From positions 2,294,001-2,358,000 of the forward strand of contig NZ_CP122458.1 in the NCBI RefSeq assembly GCF_032598905.1: 64,000 nucleotides of DNA. Reading direction: 5' to 3'. The notes below the pieces were generated by a model. The model ran no database searches. It saw nothing but the letters and a program-made list of their open reading frames with translations, and was not told where the DNA came from. The position numbers and the translations under genes are program-made. Positions 1-8,449 of the stretch are shown one piece after another. Numbering within the stretch: position 1 is the first letter of the stretch; the number at the start of each line of letters is the position of its first letter. The DNA is from Streptomyces sp. 11x1 (GTDB lineage: Bacteria > Actinomycetota > Actinomycetes > Streptomycetales > Streptomycetaceae).

Positions 1-2
1 TC

Positions 3-269
3 AAGGACATCCCGTCCCGGCTGACGCTCGACGACCTGTCCCTGCACCCGCACCCGGGACAGCTCGTCGCCAACGACATCGGCCGGGTGAAGGTCCGCAC
101 GGCCGAGGCGCTGCCGGTCGACTCCTACGCCGACTCCCGCCGCACCGGCTCGTTCATCCTGATCGACCCCGCCGACGGCACGACCCTGACGGCCGGCATG
201 GTCGGCGAGTCGTTCGCCTCCCCGGAGCCCGTCAAGGACGAGGCCGAGGACGACGGGTGGGACTTCTGA
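3..269 (+). CDS. cysN: Sulfate adenylyltransferase subunit 1, C-terminal end (partial)
   Basis: This is the last ~88 codons of a gene that starts left of the window. The reading frame is open from base 3 and contains a DLSLHPHPGQLVANDIG-type stretch and the conserved ending around TGSFILIDPADG. That is the C-terminal beta-barrel of CysN, the GTPase subunit that with CysD makes adenosine 5'-phosphosulfate from sulfate and ATP in the cytoplasm. The protein ends in an acidic tail (DEAEDDGWDF). The ABC importer genes downstream on the same strand fit a sulfur-assimilation cluster. CysN is preferred over a CysNC fusion because no APS-kinase domain follows. Confidence 0.88.
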   Translation, partial: KDIPSRLTLDDLSLHPHPGQLVANDIGRVKVRTAEALPVDSYADSRRTGSFILIDPADGTTLTAGMVGESFASPEPVKDEAEDDGWDF

Positions 270-504
270 CATGAACCCCCAGGACTTCTACGCGATGTTC
301 GCGAAGGAGGGCGGCCGTGTGGGCAGCGGCGCCCTCGGGAGCGGGCAGGGCGGCGTGGCGCGATGTGTGCGATGACGTACGCGCACCGCATGCGCGCCCC
401 GTCCCCCCACCCGACGTCCCGGTTGCGACGAAGACCCTTTTCCTGATTTCCCGGCCACGACCGTCGAGTTCGTGACCGCCGGGCCTCCGAGAGGACCACC
501 TCCC
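270..504. other. Intergenic stretch after cysN, with a doubtful 34-codon ORF
   Basis: No recognisable gene lies here. An ATG at 271, one base after the cysN stop, opens a 34-codon frame ending at 375 (MNPQDFYAMFAKEGG...GGVARCVR). Its start is placed as if translationally coupled to cysN, and it ends in an R-C-V-R tail. It could be a small peptide or the eroded start of a lost gene. I cannot assign it. The rest of the interval should hold the promoter or leader of the ABC genes, but no clear -35/-10 pair is visible. Confidence 0.3.
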
Positions 505-1614
505 GTGCCTGCACACCGCTCAGCTCTTCTCCGCCGTGGCGTCGCCGTGGCCGCCGCGCTGCCCCTGCTGGCGCTCGCCGCCTGCGGTTACGGCTCCCAG
601 GCCAAGGACGACGAGACCGCCCAGGTCGCCGCCGGCGCCAAGAAGATCGAGGGCCTCGACACGGTCAGGATCGGCTACTTCGGCAACCTCACGCACGCCA
701 CCGCCCTGGTCGGGCGGCAGGAGGGCATCTTCCAGAAGGAGCTCGGCGCCACCAAGGCCGAGTACGCGATCTTCAACGCCGGTCCCTCCGAGATCGAGGC
801 GCTGAACTCGAAGTCGATCGACATCGGCTGGATCGGCCCCTCCCCGGCGATCAACGGCTACACCAAGTCCGCGGGCAAGGGCCTGCGCATCATCGGCGGT
901 TCGGCCTCCGGTGGTGTGAAGCTCGTCGTCGACCCGGACAAGATCAAGTCCCTCAAGGACGTCAAGGGCAAGAACATCGCGACGCCGCAGCTGGGCAACA
1001 CGCAGGACGTGGCGTTCCTCAACTGGATCGCCGAGCAGGGCTGGAAGGTCGACGCCGAGAGCGGCAAGGGCGACGTCTCCGTGGTCCGCACGGACAACAA
1101 GATCGTCCCGGACGCCTACAAGTCGGGTTCGATCGACGGTGCCTGGGTGCCGGAGCCGACCGCGTCCAAGCTGGTCGCCGAGGGCGCGAAGGTGCTGCTG
1201 GACGAGGCCGACCTGTGGCCGGACAAGAAGTTCGTGATCACGAACATCATCGTGCGGCAGGACTTCCTGAAGGAGCACCCCAAGGTCGTCGAGGCCGTGC
1301 TGCGGGGCGCGGTCAGGACGAACGCCTTCATCAACTCCGACACGGAGAAGGCGAAGGAGGCGGCCAACGCCCGGCTGAAGGAGGACTCCGGCAAGGCACT
1401 GGACGCCAAGGTCCTCGACCCGGCGTGGACGTCCATCCAGTTCACCGACGACCCGCTGGCGTCCACCCTGCAGATCGAGGCGGACCACGCGGTCAAGGCC
1501 GGTCTGCTCAAGGACCCGCTGCTCGACGGCATCTACGACCTGTCGATCCTCAACAAGGTCCTGAAGTCCGAGGGCGAGTCCGAGGTCGACGACGCCGGTC
1601 TCGGCGCCAAGTAA
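505..1614 (+). CDS. ABC transporter substrate-binding lipoprotein (aliphatic sulfonate/taurine/nitrate class)
   Basis: A 369-residue secreted lipoprotein. After a short basic N-terminus there is a hydrophobic stretch ending in a lipobox (LALAAC, Cys27), so it should be lipid-anchored outside the membrane and deliver ligand to the permease. The body has the NMT1/SsuA-like fold signature: VRIGYFGNLTHA near the start, then GQLGN-like and GAWVPEP segments. The GTG at 505 is chosen because GAGAGGA ends about 9 bases upstream; an in-frame GTG at 472 lacks such a site and would lengthen the signal peptide. With ATPase and permease genes immediately downstream and cysN upstream, organosulfur (alkanesulfonate or taurine) uptake is the likely role. 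The ligand itself is inferred. Confidence 0.9.
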   Translation: MPAHRSALLRRGVAVAAALPLLALAACGYGSQAKDDETAQVAAGAKKIEGLDTVRIGYFGNLTHATALVGRQEGIFQKELGATKAEYAIFNAGPSEIEALNSKSIDIGWIGPSPAINGYTKSAGKGLRIIGGSASGGVKLVVDPDKIKSLKDVKGKNIATPQLGNTQDVAFLNWIAEQGWKVDAESGKGDVSVVRTDNKIVPDAYKSGSIDGAWVPEPTASKLVAEGAKVLLDEADLWPDKKFVITNIIVRQDFLKEHPKVVEAVLRGAVRTNAFINSDTEKAKEAANARLKEDSGKALDAKVLDPAWTSIQFTDDPLASTLQIEADHAVKAGLLKDPLLDGIYDLSILNKVLKSEGESEVDDAGLGAK

Positions 1615-1650
1615 CGCGGTAGACCGACGAGTCCCCAGGAGGTGACGACC

Positions 1651-2436
1651 ATGGCCACCACCCTCGCCAAGGCCGAGGACACCGAGGCAGTGGAGCACGC
1701 AGCCCGCATCGAGCATGTATCGAAGTCCTTCGCCGGACCGACCGGGCAACAGCTCGTGCTCGACGACATCACGCTCGATGTCGCTCCGGGCGAGTTCGTC
1801 ACCCTCCTGGGGGCCTCGGGCTGTGGCAAGTCCACCCTGCTGAACCTGGTGGCGGGTCTCGACGCCCCGTCCCAGGGCAGCATCTCGACCGACGGGCGCC
1901 CCGCTCTGATGTTCCAGGAGCACGCCCTGTTCCCGTGGCTGACCGCGGGCAAGAACATCGAACTCGCCCTGAAGCTCAGGGGAGTTCCGAAGAACGAACG
2001 GCGCGAGCGCGCCGAGGACCTGCTCTCCCTGGTCCGGCTGAAGGGCGCGTACGGCAAGCGGGTGCACGAGCTGTCCGGCGGTATGCGGCAGCGGGTGGCG
2101 CTGGCGCGGGCCCTCGGCCAGGAGAGCAAGCTCCTGCTGATGGACGAGCCGTTCGCGGCGCTCGACGCCATCACCCGGGACGTGCTGCACGACGAGCTGA
2201 CCCGGATCTGGGAGGAGACCCAGCTCTCCGTCCTGTTCGTCACGCACAACGTGCGCGAGGCGGTGCGGCTCGCGCAGCGCGTGGTGCTGCTGTCCTCGCG
2301 CCCGGGGCGGATCGCCCGGGAGTGGCGGGTCGACATCCCCCAGCCCCGCCGTATCGAGGACGCTCCGGTGGCGGAGCTGTCCTTGGAGATCACCGATGTC
2401 CTTCGTGAGGAGATCCGCCGTCATGGCCAGCAGTGA
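1651..2436 (+). CDS. ABC transporter ATP-binding protein (sulfonate/nitrate/taurine family)
   Basis: A cytoplasmic nucleotide-binding subunit of 261 residues. It contains a Walker A motif (GASGCGKST, about residue 53), the ABC signature LSGGMRQR, Walker B (LLLMDEPFAALD) and the H-loop (VTHNVREA), so it should be an active ATPase. The start is ATG 1651 because AGGAGG lies 8 bases upstream; the GTG at 1642 overlaps that ribosome-binding site. It follows the binding-protein gene by 36 bases, and its 3' end overlaps the permease start by 14 bases, indicating one operon with coupled translation. It resembles SsuB/TauB/NrtD; substrate is not visible from this subunit. Confidence 0.92.
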   Translation: MATTLAKAEDTEAVEHAARIEHVSKSFAGPTGQQLVLDDITLDVAPGEFVTLLGASGCGKSTLLNLVAGLDAPSQGSISTDGRPALMFQEHALFPWLTAGKNIELALKLRGVPKNERRERAEDLLSLVRLKGAYGKRVHELSGGMRQRVALARALGQESKLLLMDEPFAALDAITRDVLHDELTRIWEETQLSVLFVTHNVREAVRLAQRVVLLSSRPGRIAREWRVDIPQPRRIEDAPVAELSLEITDVLREEIRRHGQQ

Positions 2437-3337
2437 GACGAGGGCGACGGACACGATCGACGCCCCGGTCGCCGACAAGGACCGGCTCGGGGCGGTGGAG
2501 GCGGGCCTCGACGCCCTGGAGACGCCCGGCACCGGCCGGCCTCCGTTCAGCCAGACGTTCCGGCAGAAGATCGTGCCACCGATCACCGCGATCGTGCTGG
2601 TGCTCGCGGTGTGGCAGGGACTGGTGTCGTTCGGCGTCGTCACCGACCCGGGCAAGCTGCCCCCGCCGTCCGCCGTGTGGGACGCGGCGGAGCAGGCCTG
2701 GCTGGAAGGCAAACTGCTCGGCTATGTCTGGACGAGTGTCTCGCGCGGCCTGTTCGGCTTCCTGATCGCACTGGCGATCGGCACGCCGCTCGGCATCCTG
2801 GTCGCCCGGGTGCGGTTCGTGCGGTCGGCGATCGGTCCGATCCTCTCGGGGCTGCAGTCGCTGCCGTCGGTGGCGTGGGTGCCGCCGGCCGTGGTCTGGC
2901 TGGGTCTGACCGACCAGATGATGTACGCGGTGATCCTGCTCGGTGCGGTCCCCTCGATCGCCAACGGGCTGGTCTCCGGCATCGACCAGGTGCCCCCGCT
3001 GTATCTGCGGGCGGGCCGCACCATGGGCGCCACCGGACTGCAGGGCGCCTGGCACATCGTGATGCCGGCCGCGCTGCCCGGCTATCTGGCGGGTCTGAAG
3101 CAGGGCTGGGCGTTCTCGTGGCGTTCGCTGATGGCGGCCGAGATCATCGCCAGCCACCCCGATCTCGGGGTCGGCCTCGGCCAGTTGCTGGAGAACGGCC
3201 GCACCAACATCGACATGGCCACGGTGTTCCTCGCCATCTTCCTGATCCTGCTGGTCGGTATCGCCATCGACCTGCTGATCTTCAGCCCGCTGGAGCGGCG
3301 GGTCCTGCGCGGCCGCGGCCTGCTGGTGAAGAGCTGA
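2423..3337 (+). CDS. ABC transporter permease (sulfonate/nitrate/taurine class)
   Basis: A 304-residue integral membrane protein. After a ~60-residue cytoplasmic N-terminal extension come about six membrane segments, the first at IVPPITAIVLVLAVWQ. The binding-protein-dependent transport domain includes the EAA-type coupling loop (around GRTMGATGLQGAWHIVMPAALPG), which contacts the ATPase. ATG 2423 is preferred over ATG 2396 because GAGGAG lies about 10 bases before it. It overlaps the ATPase gene by 14 bases and completes a binding protein-ATPase-permease importer; a SsuC-like role is inferred from family and from the cysN neighbour. Confidence 0.9.
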   Translation: MASSETRATDTIDAPVADKDRLGAVEAGLDALETPGTGRPPFSQTFRQKIVPPITAIVLVLAVWQGLVSFGVVTDPGKLPPPSAVWDAAEQAWLEGKLLGYVWTSVSRGLFGFLIALAIGTPLGILVARVRFVRSAIGPILSGLQSLPSVAWVPPAVVWLGLTDQMMYAVILLGAVPSIANGLVSGIDQVPPLYLRAGRTMGATGLQGAWHIVMPAALPGYLAGLKQGWAFSWRSLMAAEIIASHPDLGVGLGQLLENGRTNIDMATVFLAIFLILLVGIAIDLLIFSPLERRVLRGRGLLVKS

Positions 3338-3342
3338 TCCAC

Positions 3343-4086
3343 ATGGTCAGGAAGCCGGTCCTCCTCGTCGTCGCCCACGGCAGCCGCGACCCGCGGCACG
3401 CCGCGACCGTGCACGCCCTGGTGCGGCGGGTGCGGGCGCTGCGCCCCGGGCTGCGGGTGGAGACCGGCTTCCTGGACTTCAACCTCCCCTCGGTCCACGG
3501 GGTGCTGGAGTCGCTCGCGGCGGAGGGCGTACGGGATGTGGTGGCCCTGCCGCTGCTGCTGACCCGTGCCTTCCACGCCAAGGCCGACATCCCGGCGGTC
3601 CTGCGCGAGGCGCCGCCGTCCCTGCGTGTCCGCCAGGCGGAGGTGCTCGGCCCGTCGCCGCTGCTGCTGTCGGCCCTCGAACGCCGGCTGTACGAGGCGG
3701 GGCTGAGCCCCGCCGACAAGTCCTCGACCGGGGTCGTGCTGGCCTCGGCGGGGTCCACCGACCCGGAGGCGATCGCGGTGATCGCAGAAATCGCGCGGGA
3801 GTGGCGGCACACCGGCTGGTGCGCCGTGCGACCCGCGTTCGCCTCCGCGTCCCTTCCTCGTACGGAGGACGCCGTACGGGAGCTGCGGGCGCTCGGCTGC
3901 GCACGGGTGGCCGTGGCGCCGTACGTCATCGCGCCGGGACGGCTGCCCGACCGGATCGCCGCCGGCGCGGACGTGGCGGGCGCGGACGTCCTGTCCGAGG
4001 TGCTCGGCCCAGCCCCCGAACTGGCCGCGCTGCTGCTGCGCCGGTACGCGGAGGCGCTCCGGCAGGGGCAGCTCACCGCCGCCTGA
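3343..4086 (+). CDS. Sirohydrochlorin chelatase-like protein (CbiX/SirB family)
   Basis: A cytoplasmic protein of 247 residues with two half-domains typical of CbiX-type chelatases. The N-terminal strand LLVVAHGSRDPRH carries the metal-inserting histidine, and LLTRAFHAKADIP carries the second conserved His. The second half (VVLASAGSTDPE, then VAPYVIAPGRLPDRI) repeats the fold but lacks the His of the first, as in long single-chain forms. The family inserts Fe or Co into sirohydrochlorin, making siroheme for sulfite and nitrite reductases. It begins 5 bases after the permease stop, so it is probably co-transcribed with the sulfur importer, which supports the siroheme role. Confidence 0.85.
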   Translation: MVRKPVLLVVAHGSRDPRHAATVHALVRRVRALRPGLRVETGFLDFNLPSVHGVLESLAAEGVRDVVALPLLLTRAFHAKADIPAVLREAPPSLRVRQAEVLGPSPLLLSALERRLYEAGLSPADKSSTGVVLASAGSTDPEAIAVIAEIAREWRHTGWCAVRPAFASASLPRTEDAVRELRALGCARVAVAPYVIAPGRLPDRIAAGADVAGADVLSEVLGPAPELAALLLRRYAEALRQGQLTAA

Positions 4087-4096
4087 GTCGGCGTCG

Positions 4097-4645
4097 TCAG
4101 CCGGCCCGTGTCAGCTCCGCCAGTTTCACCACCGTGTTCCAGTTGCGGGTCGTGGCGGTCAGGCCCTTCAGGAGGCGGGGCTTCGACAGGGTCTCCGCGA
4201 GCTTGGAGCGGCCGAGGCCCTCGGGGGCGTACAGGTACAGCGCCCGGTCCCCGATCCTGAACTCCTCGGGCAGGAAGGCCGGTTGGTCGATCCCCTCGAA
4301 GCGGCCCGCGTCCACCGTCTCCGACAGGTACGTCACATGGAGCTGCTTGCCCTCCAGCTCCGCCGCCGGGAACGGGCACGCCTCCCGGACGGCCTCCAGA
4401 TACGTGTGGGCGCGCACCAGGACGTCCACGGTGAAGCCGAAGTGTCCCTCGATGGCGGTCGTGATCTCGGTGGCCAGGGACTCCTCGTCGCCGTGGTCGC
4501 TGGTGAAGACCGCGTTGCCGCTCTGGAGGTAGGTGGCCACGCCCTCGTGGCCGAGGCCGGTCAGCAGGGTGCGAAGGTCGGCCATCGGGACCTTCTTGCT
4601 GCCGCCCACGTTGATCCCGCGCAGAAGCGCCGCGTACGTCGTCAT
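4097..4645 (-). CDS. DUF1697 family protein
   Basis: A 182-residue cytoplasmic protein starting MTTYAALLRGINVGG and continuing with the LQSGNAVF segment, both diagnostic of DUF1697. The family has no established biochemical role; it occurs singly in many actinobacteria and bacilli. The gene converges on the chelatase gene with only 10 bases between the two stops and has no evident functional link to its neighbours. The start is the first ATG and gives the usual family length. Confidence 0.85.
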   Translation of the reverse strand: MTTYAALLRGINVGGSKKVPMADLRTLLTGLGHEGVATYLQSGNAVFTSDHGDEESLATEITTAIEGHFGFTVDVLVRAHTYLEAVREACPFPAAELEGKQLHVTYLSETVDAGRFEGIDQPAFLPEEFRIGDRALYLYAPEGLGRSKLAETLSKPRLLKGLTATTRNWNTVVKLAELTRAG

Positions 4646-4684
4646 GGACTCACCCTAAGCACCGTACGGCGGGACACCCTGAGG

Positions 4685-4723
4685 AGCGGCCCCGAGAAGC
4701 CGGGATGGGTGTAAGGGGCCGCT
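4685..4723. promoter_or_regulatory. Inverted repeat between divergent DUF1697 and MMPL genes
   Basis: AGCGGCCCC (4685-4693) and GGGGCCGCT (4715-4723) form a perfect 9-bp inverted repeat with a 21-base loop in the 235-bp divergent interval. It could be a leader hairpin of the MMPL transcript or a regulator site. No protein partner can be named. Confidence 0.35.
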
Positions 4724-4880
4724 GTCCTCCCTGATGGGGAGGGAGCGGGGTCCGAGCGGAGGACCCGGGGGCGATGGGGTTCACCGGAGAGCACGACGAG
4801 ATGCCCTTATCCAGCTCATACCTTCGAATCGAAAGGTGGCGGCAGGGGGTCGCCATCGCATACGAGGGGGCTGGCCCGTC

Positions 4881-7157
4881 ATGGCGAACGGAGAGGTACG
4901 GGTGCGGGGAATCGCCGCCCGGGCGGGCGGCTGGAGCGCCCAACACCGCTGGGCGGCCGTCGGGATCTGGCTGCTGTTCGTGGTGCTGACCATGGGGATC
5001 GGCTCGGCGATGGGCTCGGTCGAGGTCAAGGACAGCGATCAGCTCAAGGGGGAGACCAGCACGGCGGCGCACATCGTCGAGGAGGCGGGCATCGAGGAGC
5101 CCGCCGGCGAGACGGTCCTGATCCAGGCGAAGGACGACCGTACCCGGGCCACGGACCCCGCGTTCCGGGCCGCCGTCGACGACGTGATGAAGGCCGTCGG
5201 GAAGACCGGGGAGGTCGCCGACGTGACCTCCCCGTACGACACGGGGACGATCTCGAAGGACGGCCGCAGCGCGCTGGTGCAGTTCGACGTGCGGGGCGCG
5301 TCGGACACGGCGGGCGAGCGGATCGAGCCGGTGCTGAAGGCCGTCGCGGACGTCCAGAAGGAGCACGGGACGCTGCGGATCGAGGAGATCGGCGGCGCCT
5401 CGATGATGAAGACGTTCGACGACGCCTTCGGGGACGACTTCCAGAAGGCCGAGTACTCGGCCGTACCGGTGGCGCTCGGCATCCTGCTGATCGCGTTCGG
5501 CGCGGTCGTCGCGGCGCTGGTGCCGGTGGCGCTGGCGATCACCGCGATCATCGCGACGATGGGGCTCATGGCCATCGTCAGCCATGTGATCCCGATGAGC
5601 GACACCGCCAACTCCGTGATGCTGCTGGTGGGTCTGGCCGTCGGTGTCGACTACTGCCTGTTCTATCTGCGCCGTGAACGCGAGGAGCGGGCGGCGGGCC
5701 GGGACGCGCGGACCGCGCTGCGGGTGGCCGCCGCGACCAGTGGCCGCGCCATCATCGTCTCCGGTGTCACGGTGTGCGTGGCCATGGCGGGCATGCTGTT
5801 CACCGGGCTCGCCGAGTTCGAGGCGATGGGCCTGGCATCCCTGATGGTCGTGGCCGTCGCCATGGTCGGCTCGGTCACGGTGCTGCCCGCGCTGCTGTCG
5901 CTGCTGGGCGGTCGGGTCGAGAAGGGCCGTATCCCGTTCCTGCACCCGGACAAGCGGCGCAAGAGCGGCCGCTCCGGCGCCGGTGCGGAGAGCCGCTTCT
6001 GGAACGCCGTCCTGCGGGTCGTGCTCGCCAAGCCGACGCTGTCGCTGGTCGTGGCGACCGGCGCGCTGCTCGCCGTGGCCGCGCCCGCGCTCGGGATGAA
6101 GACGCAGAACCTGACCCTGGACCAGGAGTTCGGCGACTCGCTGCCGATCGTGCAGACCTACAACCGGGTCAACGAAGCCTTCCCCGGCGGTTCCGAGCCG
6201 GCCGAGGTGGTCGTCAAGGCGAAGGACATCAACGCTCCCGAGGTGCGGGCGGCGCTGGCCGACTTCAAGGCGGAGGCCGTCGCCTCGGGTGCCTCGCGCG
6301 GCCCGGTGGAGATCAAGGTGCACGACGAGCGGAACGTGGCGTTCGTGTACGTGCCGCTGGTCGGCGGCTCCGACCAGGACAAGGCGGGCGCCAGCCTGGA
6401 CAAGCTGCGCGACGAGGTACGGCCCGCCACGCTCGGCAAGGTCGAGGGCGTCGAGGCGCCTGTCACCGGACAGGTCGCGGGCAACCAGGACTTCAACGAC
6501 CAGCTGGTCGGTTCCGTGGTCCCGGTCTTCGCCTTCGTCGTGGTCTTCGCCTTCCTGCTGATGCTGCTGTCGTTCCGCTCGCTGACGATCGCGGCGACGT
6601 CGATCGTGCTCAACCTGCTGTCGGTGGGCGCCGCGTACGGCATCCTCGTCGCGGTCTTCCAGCACGGTTGGGGTGCCTCGCTGGTGGGCGCGGAGGGTGT
6701 GGGCGCCATCATCACCTGGCTGCCGCTGTTCCTGTTCGTGATCCTGTTCGGGCTGTCGATGGACTACCACGTGTTCGTGGTCTCGCGGATCCGTGAGGCG
6801 CGGCTGCGCGGTCGTACGACGAAGGAGGCGATCCGGCACGGAGTGGTCACCACGGCCGGGGTCGTGACCAGCGCGGCCGTCATCATGGTCGCCGTCTTCT
6901 CGATCTTCGGGACGCTGTCCATGCAGTCGATGAAGCAGATGGGTGTGGGCCTCGCGGCCGCCGTCCTCATCGACGCGACGGTCATCCGCGGCGTGCTCCT
7001 GCCGGCCGTGATGGCCCTGCTGGGCGAGCGCAACTGGTACCTGCCGAAGTGGCTGAACCGACTGCCGGACCTCACCCACGACGAGTCCCCGGAGCCGGGA
7101 ACGGGAACGGGGCCGGAGTCGACCCCGCCGGCCCGGGACCAGCGGGTACGGGTCTGA
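4881..7157 (+). CDS. MMPL-family RND transporter
   Basis: A large membrane protein (758 residues) of the MMPL/RND superfamily with two related halves. Each has a membrane segment, a large extracytoplasmic loop (about residues 40-190 and 400-560) and a bundle of five further membrane helices. The first half has VGVDYCLFYLRR and the second SMDYHVFVVSRIREA, the Asp-Tyr proton-relay motifs of this superfamily. It should use the proton gradient to export hydrophobic molecules such as lipids or secondary metabolites. ATG 4881 has GAGGGGG 10 bases upstream; an upstream in-frame start at 4734 is unsupported. A tail of ~40 polar residues is cytoplasmic. No regulator or biosynthetic partner is adjacent, so substrate is unknown. 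Confidence 0.9.
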   Translation: MANGEVRVRGIAARAGGWSAQHRWAAVGIWLLFVVLTMGIGSAMGSVEVKDSDQLKGETSTAAHIVEEAGIEEPAGETVLIQAKDDRTRATDPAFRAAVDDVMKAVGKTGEVADVTSPYDTGTISKDGRSALVQFDVRGASDTAGERIEPVLKAVADVQKEHGTLRIEEIGGASMMKTFDDAFGDDFQKAEYSAVPVALGILLIAFGAVVAALVPVALAITAIIATMGLMAIVSHVIPMSDTANSVMLLVGLAVGVDYCLFYLRREREERAAGRDARTALRVAAATSGRAIIVSGVTVCVAMAGMLFTGLAEFEAMGLASLMVVAVAMVGSVTVLPALLSLLGGRVEKGRIPFLHPDKRRKSGRSGAGAESRFWNAVLRVVLAKPTLSLVVATGALLAVAAPALGMKTQNLTLDQEFGDSLPIVQTYNRVNEAFPGGSEPAEVVVKAKDINAPEVRAALADFKAEAVASGASRGPVEIKVHDERNVAFVYVPLVGGSDQDKAGASLDKLRDEVRPATLGKVEGVEAPVTGQVAGNQDFNDQLVGSVVPVFAFVVVFAFLLMLLSFRSLTIAATSIVLNLLSVGAAYGILVAVFQHGWGASLVGAEGVGAIITWLPLFLFVILFGLSMDYHVFVVSRIREARLRGRTTKEAIRHGVVTTAGVVTSAAVIMVAVFSIFGTLSMQSMKQMGVGLAAAVLIDATVIRGVLLPAVMALLGERNWYLPKWLNRLPDLTHDESPEPGTGTGPESTPPARDQRVRV

Positions 7158-7176
7158 TCGGGTCCTGAGCGCGGTC

Positions 7177-7209
7177 GTGGGCCGGGGTGGCATCGCCGCC
7201 CCGGCCCAC
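7177..7209. terminator. Strong bidirectional hairpin terminator
   Basis: GTGGGCCGGGG (7177-7187) pairs perfectly with CCCCGGCCCAC (7199-7209), with extra GGC/GCC pairing inside the loop. It lies between the convergent MMPL and CDP-alcohol transferase genes, where it would terminate both transcripts. There is no U-tract, as is common in Streptomyces. Confidence 0.75.
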
Positions 7210-7243
7210 GTCCGTGTCCGTGCACCTGTCCGTGCCCGGTGGC

Positions 7244-8188
7244 TCAGGCCGCCGTGGCGACGTCACCCCGGTCGAAGGAGTCGAGGGTCCGGGTGAAGTC
7301 GCGGGTGGAGAGCAACAGCTTGTAGACGATGGCCAGTTCGAAGACGAGCAGCAGGACACCGGAGACGATGGTCGCCGTCATCACCGAGTCGACGATCGGG
7401 CCGATCATGAAGACGCCCATCTGGAACTCGATGCCGCTGATCAGATGCGGGCGGACCCGGTGGCGCAGCAGGAAGGACCGGACGCGCAGGTAGAAGGGGA
7501 AGCGGCGACGGAACTCCTGGTGCAGGTCGACGACCTGGGCCTGCGGCGCCGCCTGGGTGACCTCGGCGGCGGCCGTGCGCAGGTCCTGCTCGATGTCGGC
7601 CTCGGGGTTCTCGCGCAGCAGGTCCTCCATGAAGGCGAGTTCCCGCTCGTTCTCGGCACGGCGGGCCTCGCGGAGCCGGGCCTTGATCTGCTTGCGCATG
7701 GTGTGGCGGACCTTGAAGGTCTCCAGGGAGTTGATGTAGCGGAGCGCGTCGCAGCCGATGACGGCGGCGGCGAGCCAGATGTAGAAGGTCTCCCCCGTGC
7801 GCTGGTACTGCCCGGCCATCAGGGCCACCGAGCACGCCGCGACCCGGACGCGGTCGAAGACGAAGTCGAGCCAGGCACCGAACACGGAACCCTGGCCGGT
7901 GAGCCGGGCGACCTTGCCGTCCATGCAGTCGAGGATGAAGCTCAGGTGGTAGACGACGGCGCCGGCGATCAGCCAGCGCCAGTCGCCCAGCGCGAAGAAG
8001 GCGGCCGAGACCAGACCCAGCAGGAAGGCGCCCCACGTCAGCTGGTTGGGCGTGATCCTCGTGTACTTCGCGGTCAGCCGCACCAGGGGGGTGGCGACCG
8101 GGTCCACGAGCAGCACGGTCCACCAGGCGTCCCGCCTCTTCTGGGTGACGCGGCGCACTTCCGCGAGGTCGGGTATGTCTCGGCGCAT
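7244..8188 (-). CDS. CDP-alcohol phosphatidyltransferase family membrane protein
   Basis: A 314-residue integral membrane enzyme with the complete family signature DG-x2-AR-x8-G-x3-D-x3-D (DGKVAR at its start, then G-AWL-D-FVF-D). This motif binds CDP-alcohol and Mg2+ and transfers the phosphoalcohol headgroup in phospholipid or related polar-lipid synthesis. The N-terminus is cytoplasmic and a charged insert (about residues 160-230, KQIKARLREARRAENERE) separates the helices; the C-terminal membrane segments lie near MGVFMIGPIVDSVMTATIV. Length exceeds minimal PgsA-type enzymes because of this insert. The acceptor alcohol cannot be told from sequence. It ends at the shared terminator, and 261 bp without a gene separate it from the upstream glycosyltransferase. 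Confidence 0.85.
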   Translation of the reverse strand: MRRDIPDLAEVRRVTQKRRDAWWTVLLVDPVATPLVRLTAKYTRITPNQLTWGAFLLGLVSAAFFALGDWRWLIAGAVVYHLSFILDCMDGKVARLTGQGSVFGAWLDFVFDRVRVAACSVALMAGQYQRTGETFYIWLAAAVIGCDALRYINSLETFKVRHTMRKQIKARLREARRAENERELAFMEDLLRENPEADIEQDLRTAAAEVTQAAPQAQVVDLHQEFRRRFPFYLRVRSFLLRHRVRPHLISGIEFQMGVFMIGPIVDSVMTATIVSGVLLLVFELAIVYKLLLSTRDFTRTLDSFDRGDVATAA

Positions 8189-8449
8189 GGGTCAACTTCC
8201 TGGCGTTCGAAATGAGTTCATCATCAGCTTGGAAGTCGTTCACCCGAGGCACAAGAAGCGCCGAACACAACCTTTCGGAGGGGGTAACGGTCGAACCCGG
8301 CAACAGAGTCAGTGCGCGTTCCGCGCGGACCGGACGTTATCTGAGCGTTACTGAGTGACCTGATCGTGACCTAATAAGTGCCGTGATTTCACGACAGGCG
8401 TGGAACCAACCGGCTTGCCCGGCTATCAGGTGGTTACCGAGTTCCCCTG

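Noticed and set aside
520..2712. Long minus-strand frame (730 codons) over the ABC genes
   Set aside because: It lies antisense to well-supported ABC transporter genes; such frames are typical GC-rich shadows and its sequence is low-complexity.
4650..7193. 847-codon minus-strand frame over the MMPL gene
   Set aside because: Antisense shadow of a clear 758-residue membrane transporter; very His/Arg/Gln-rich without domains.
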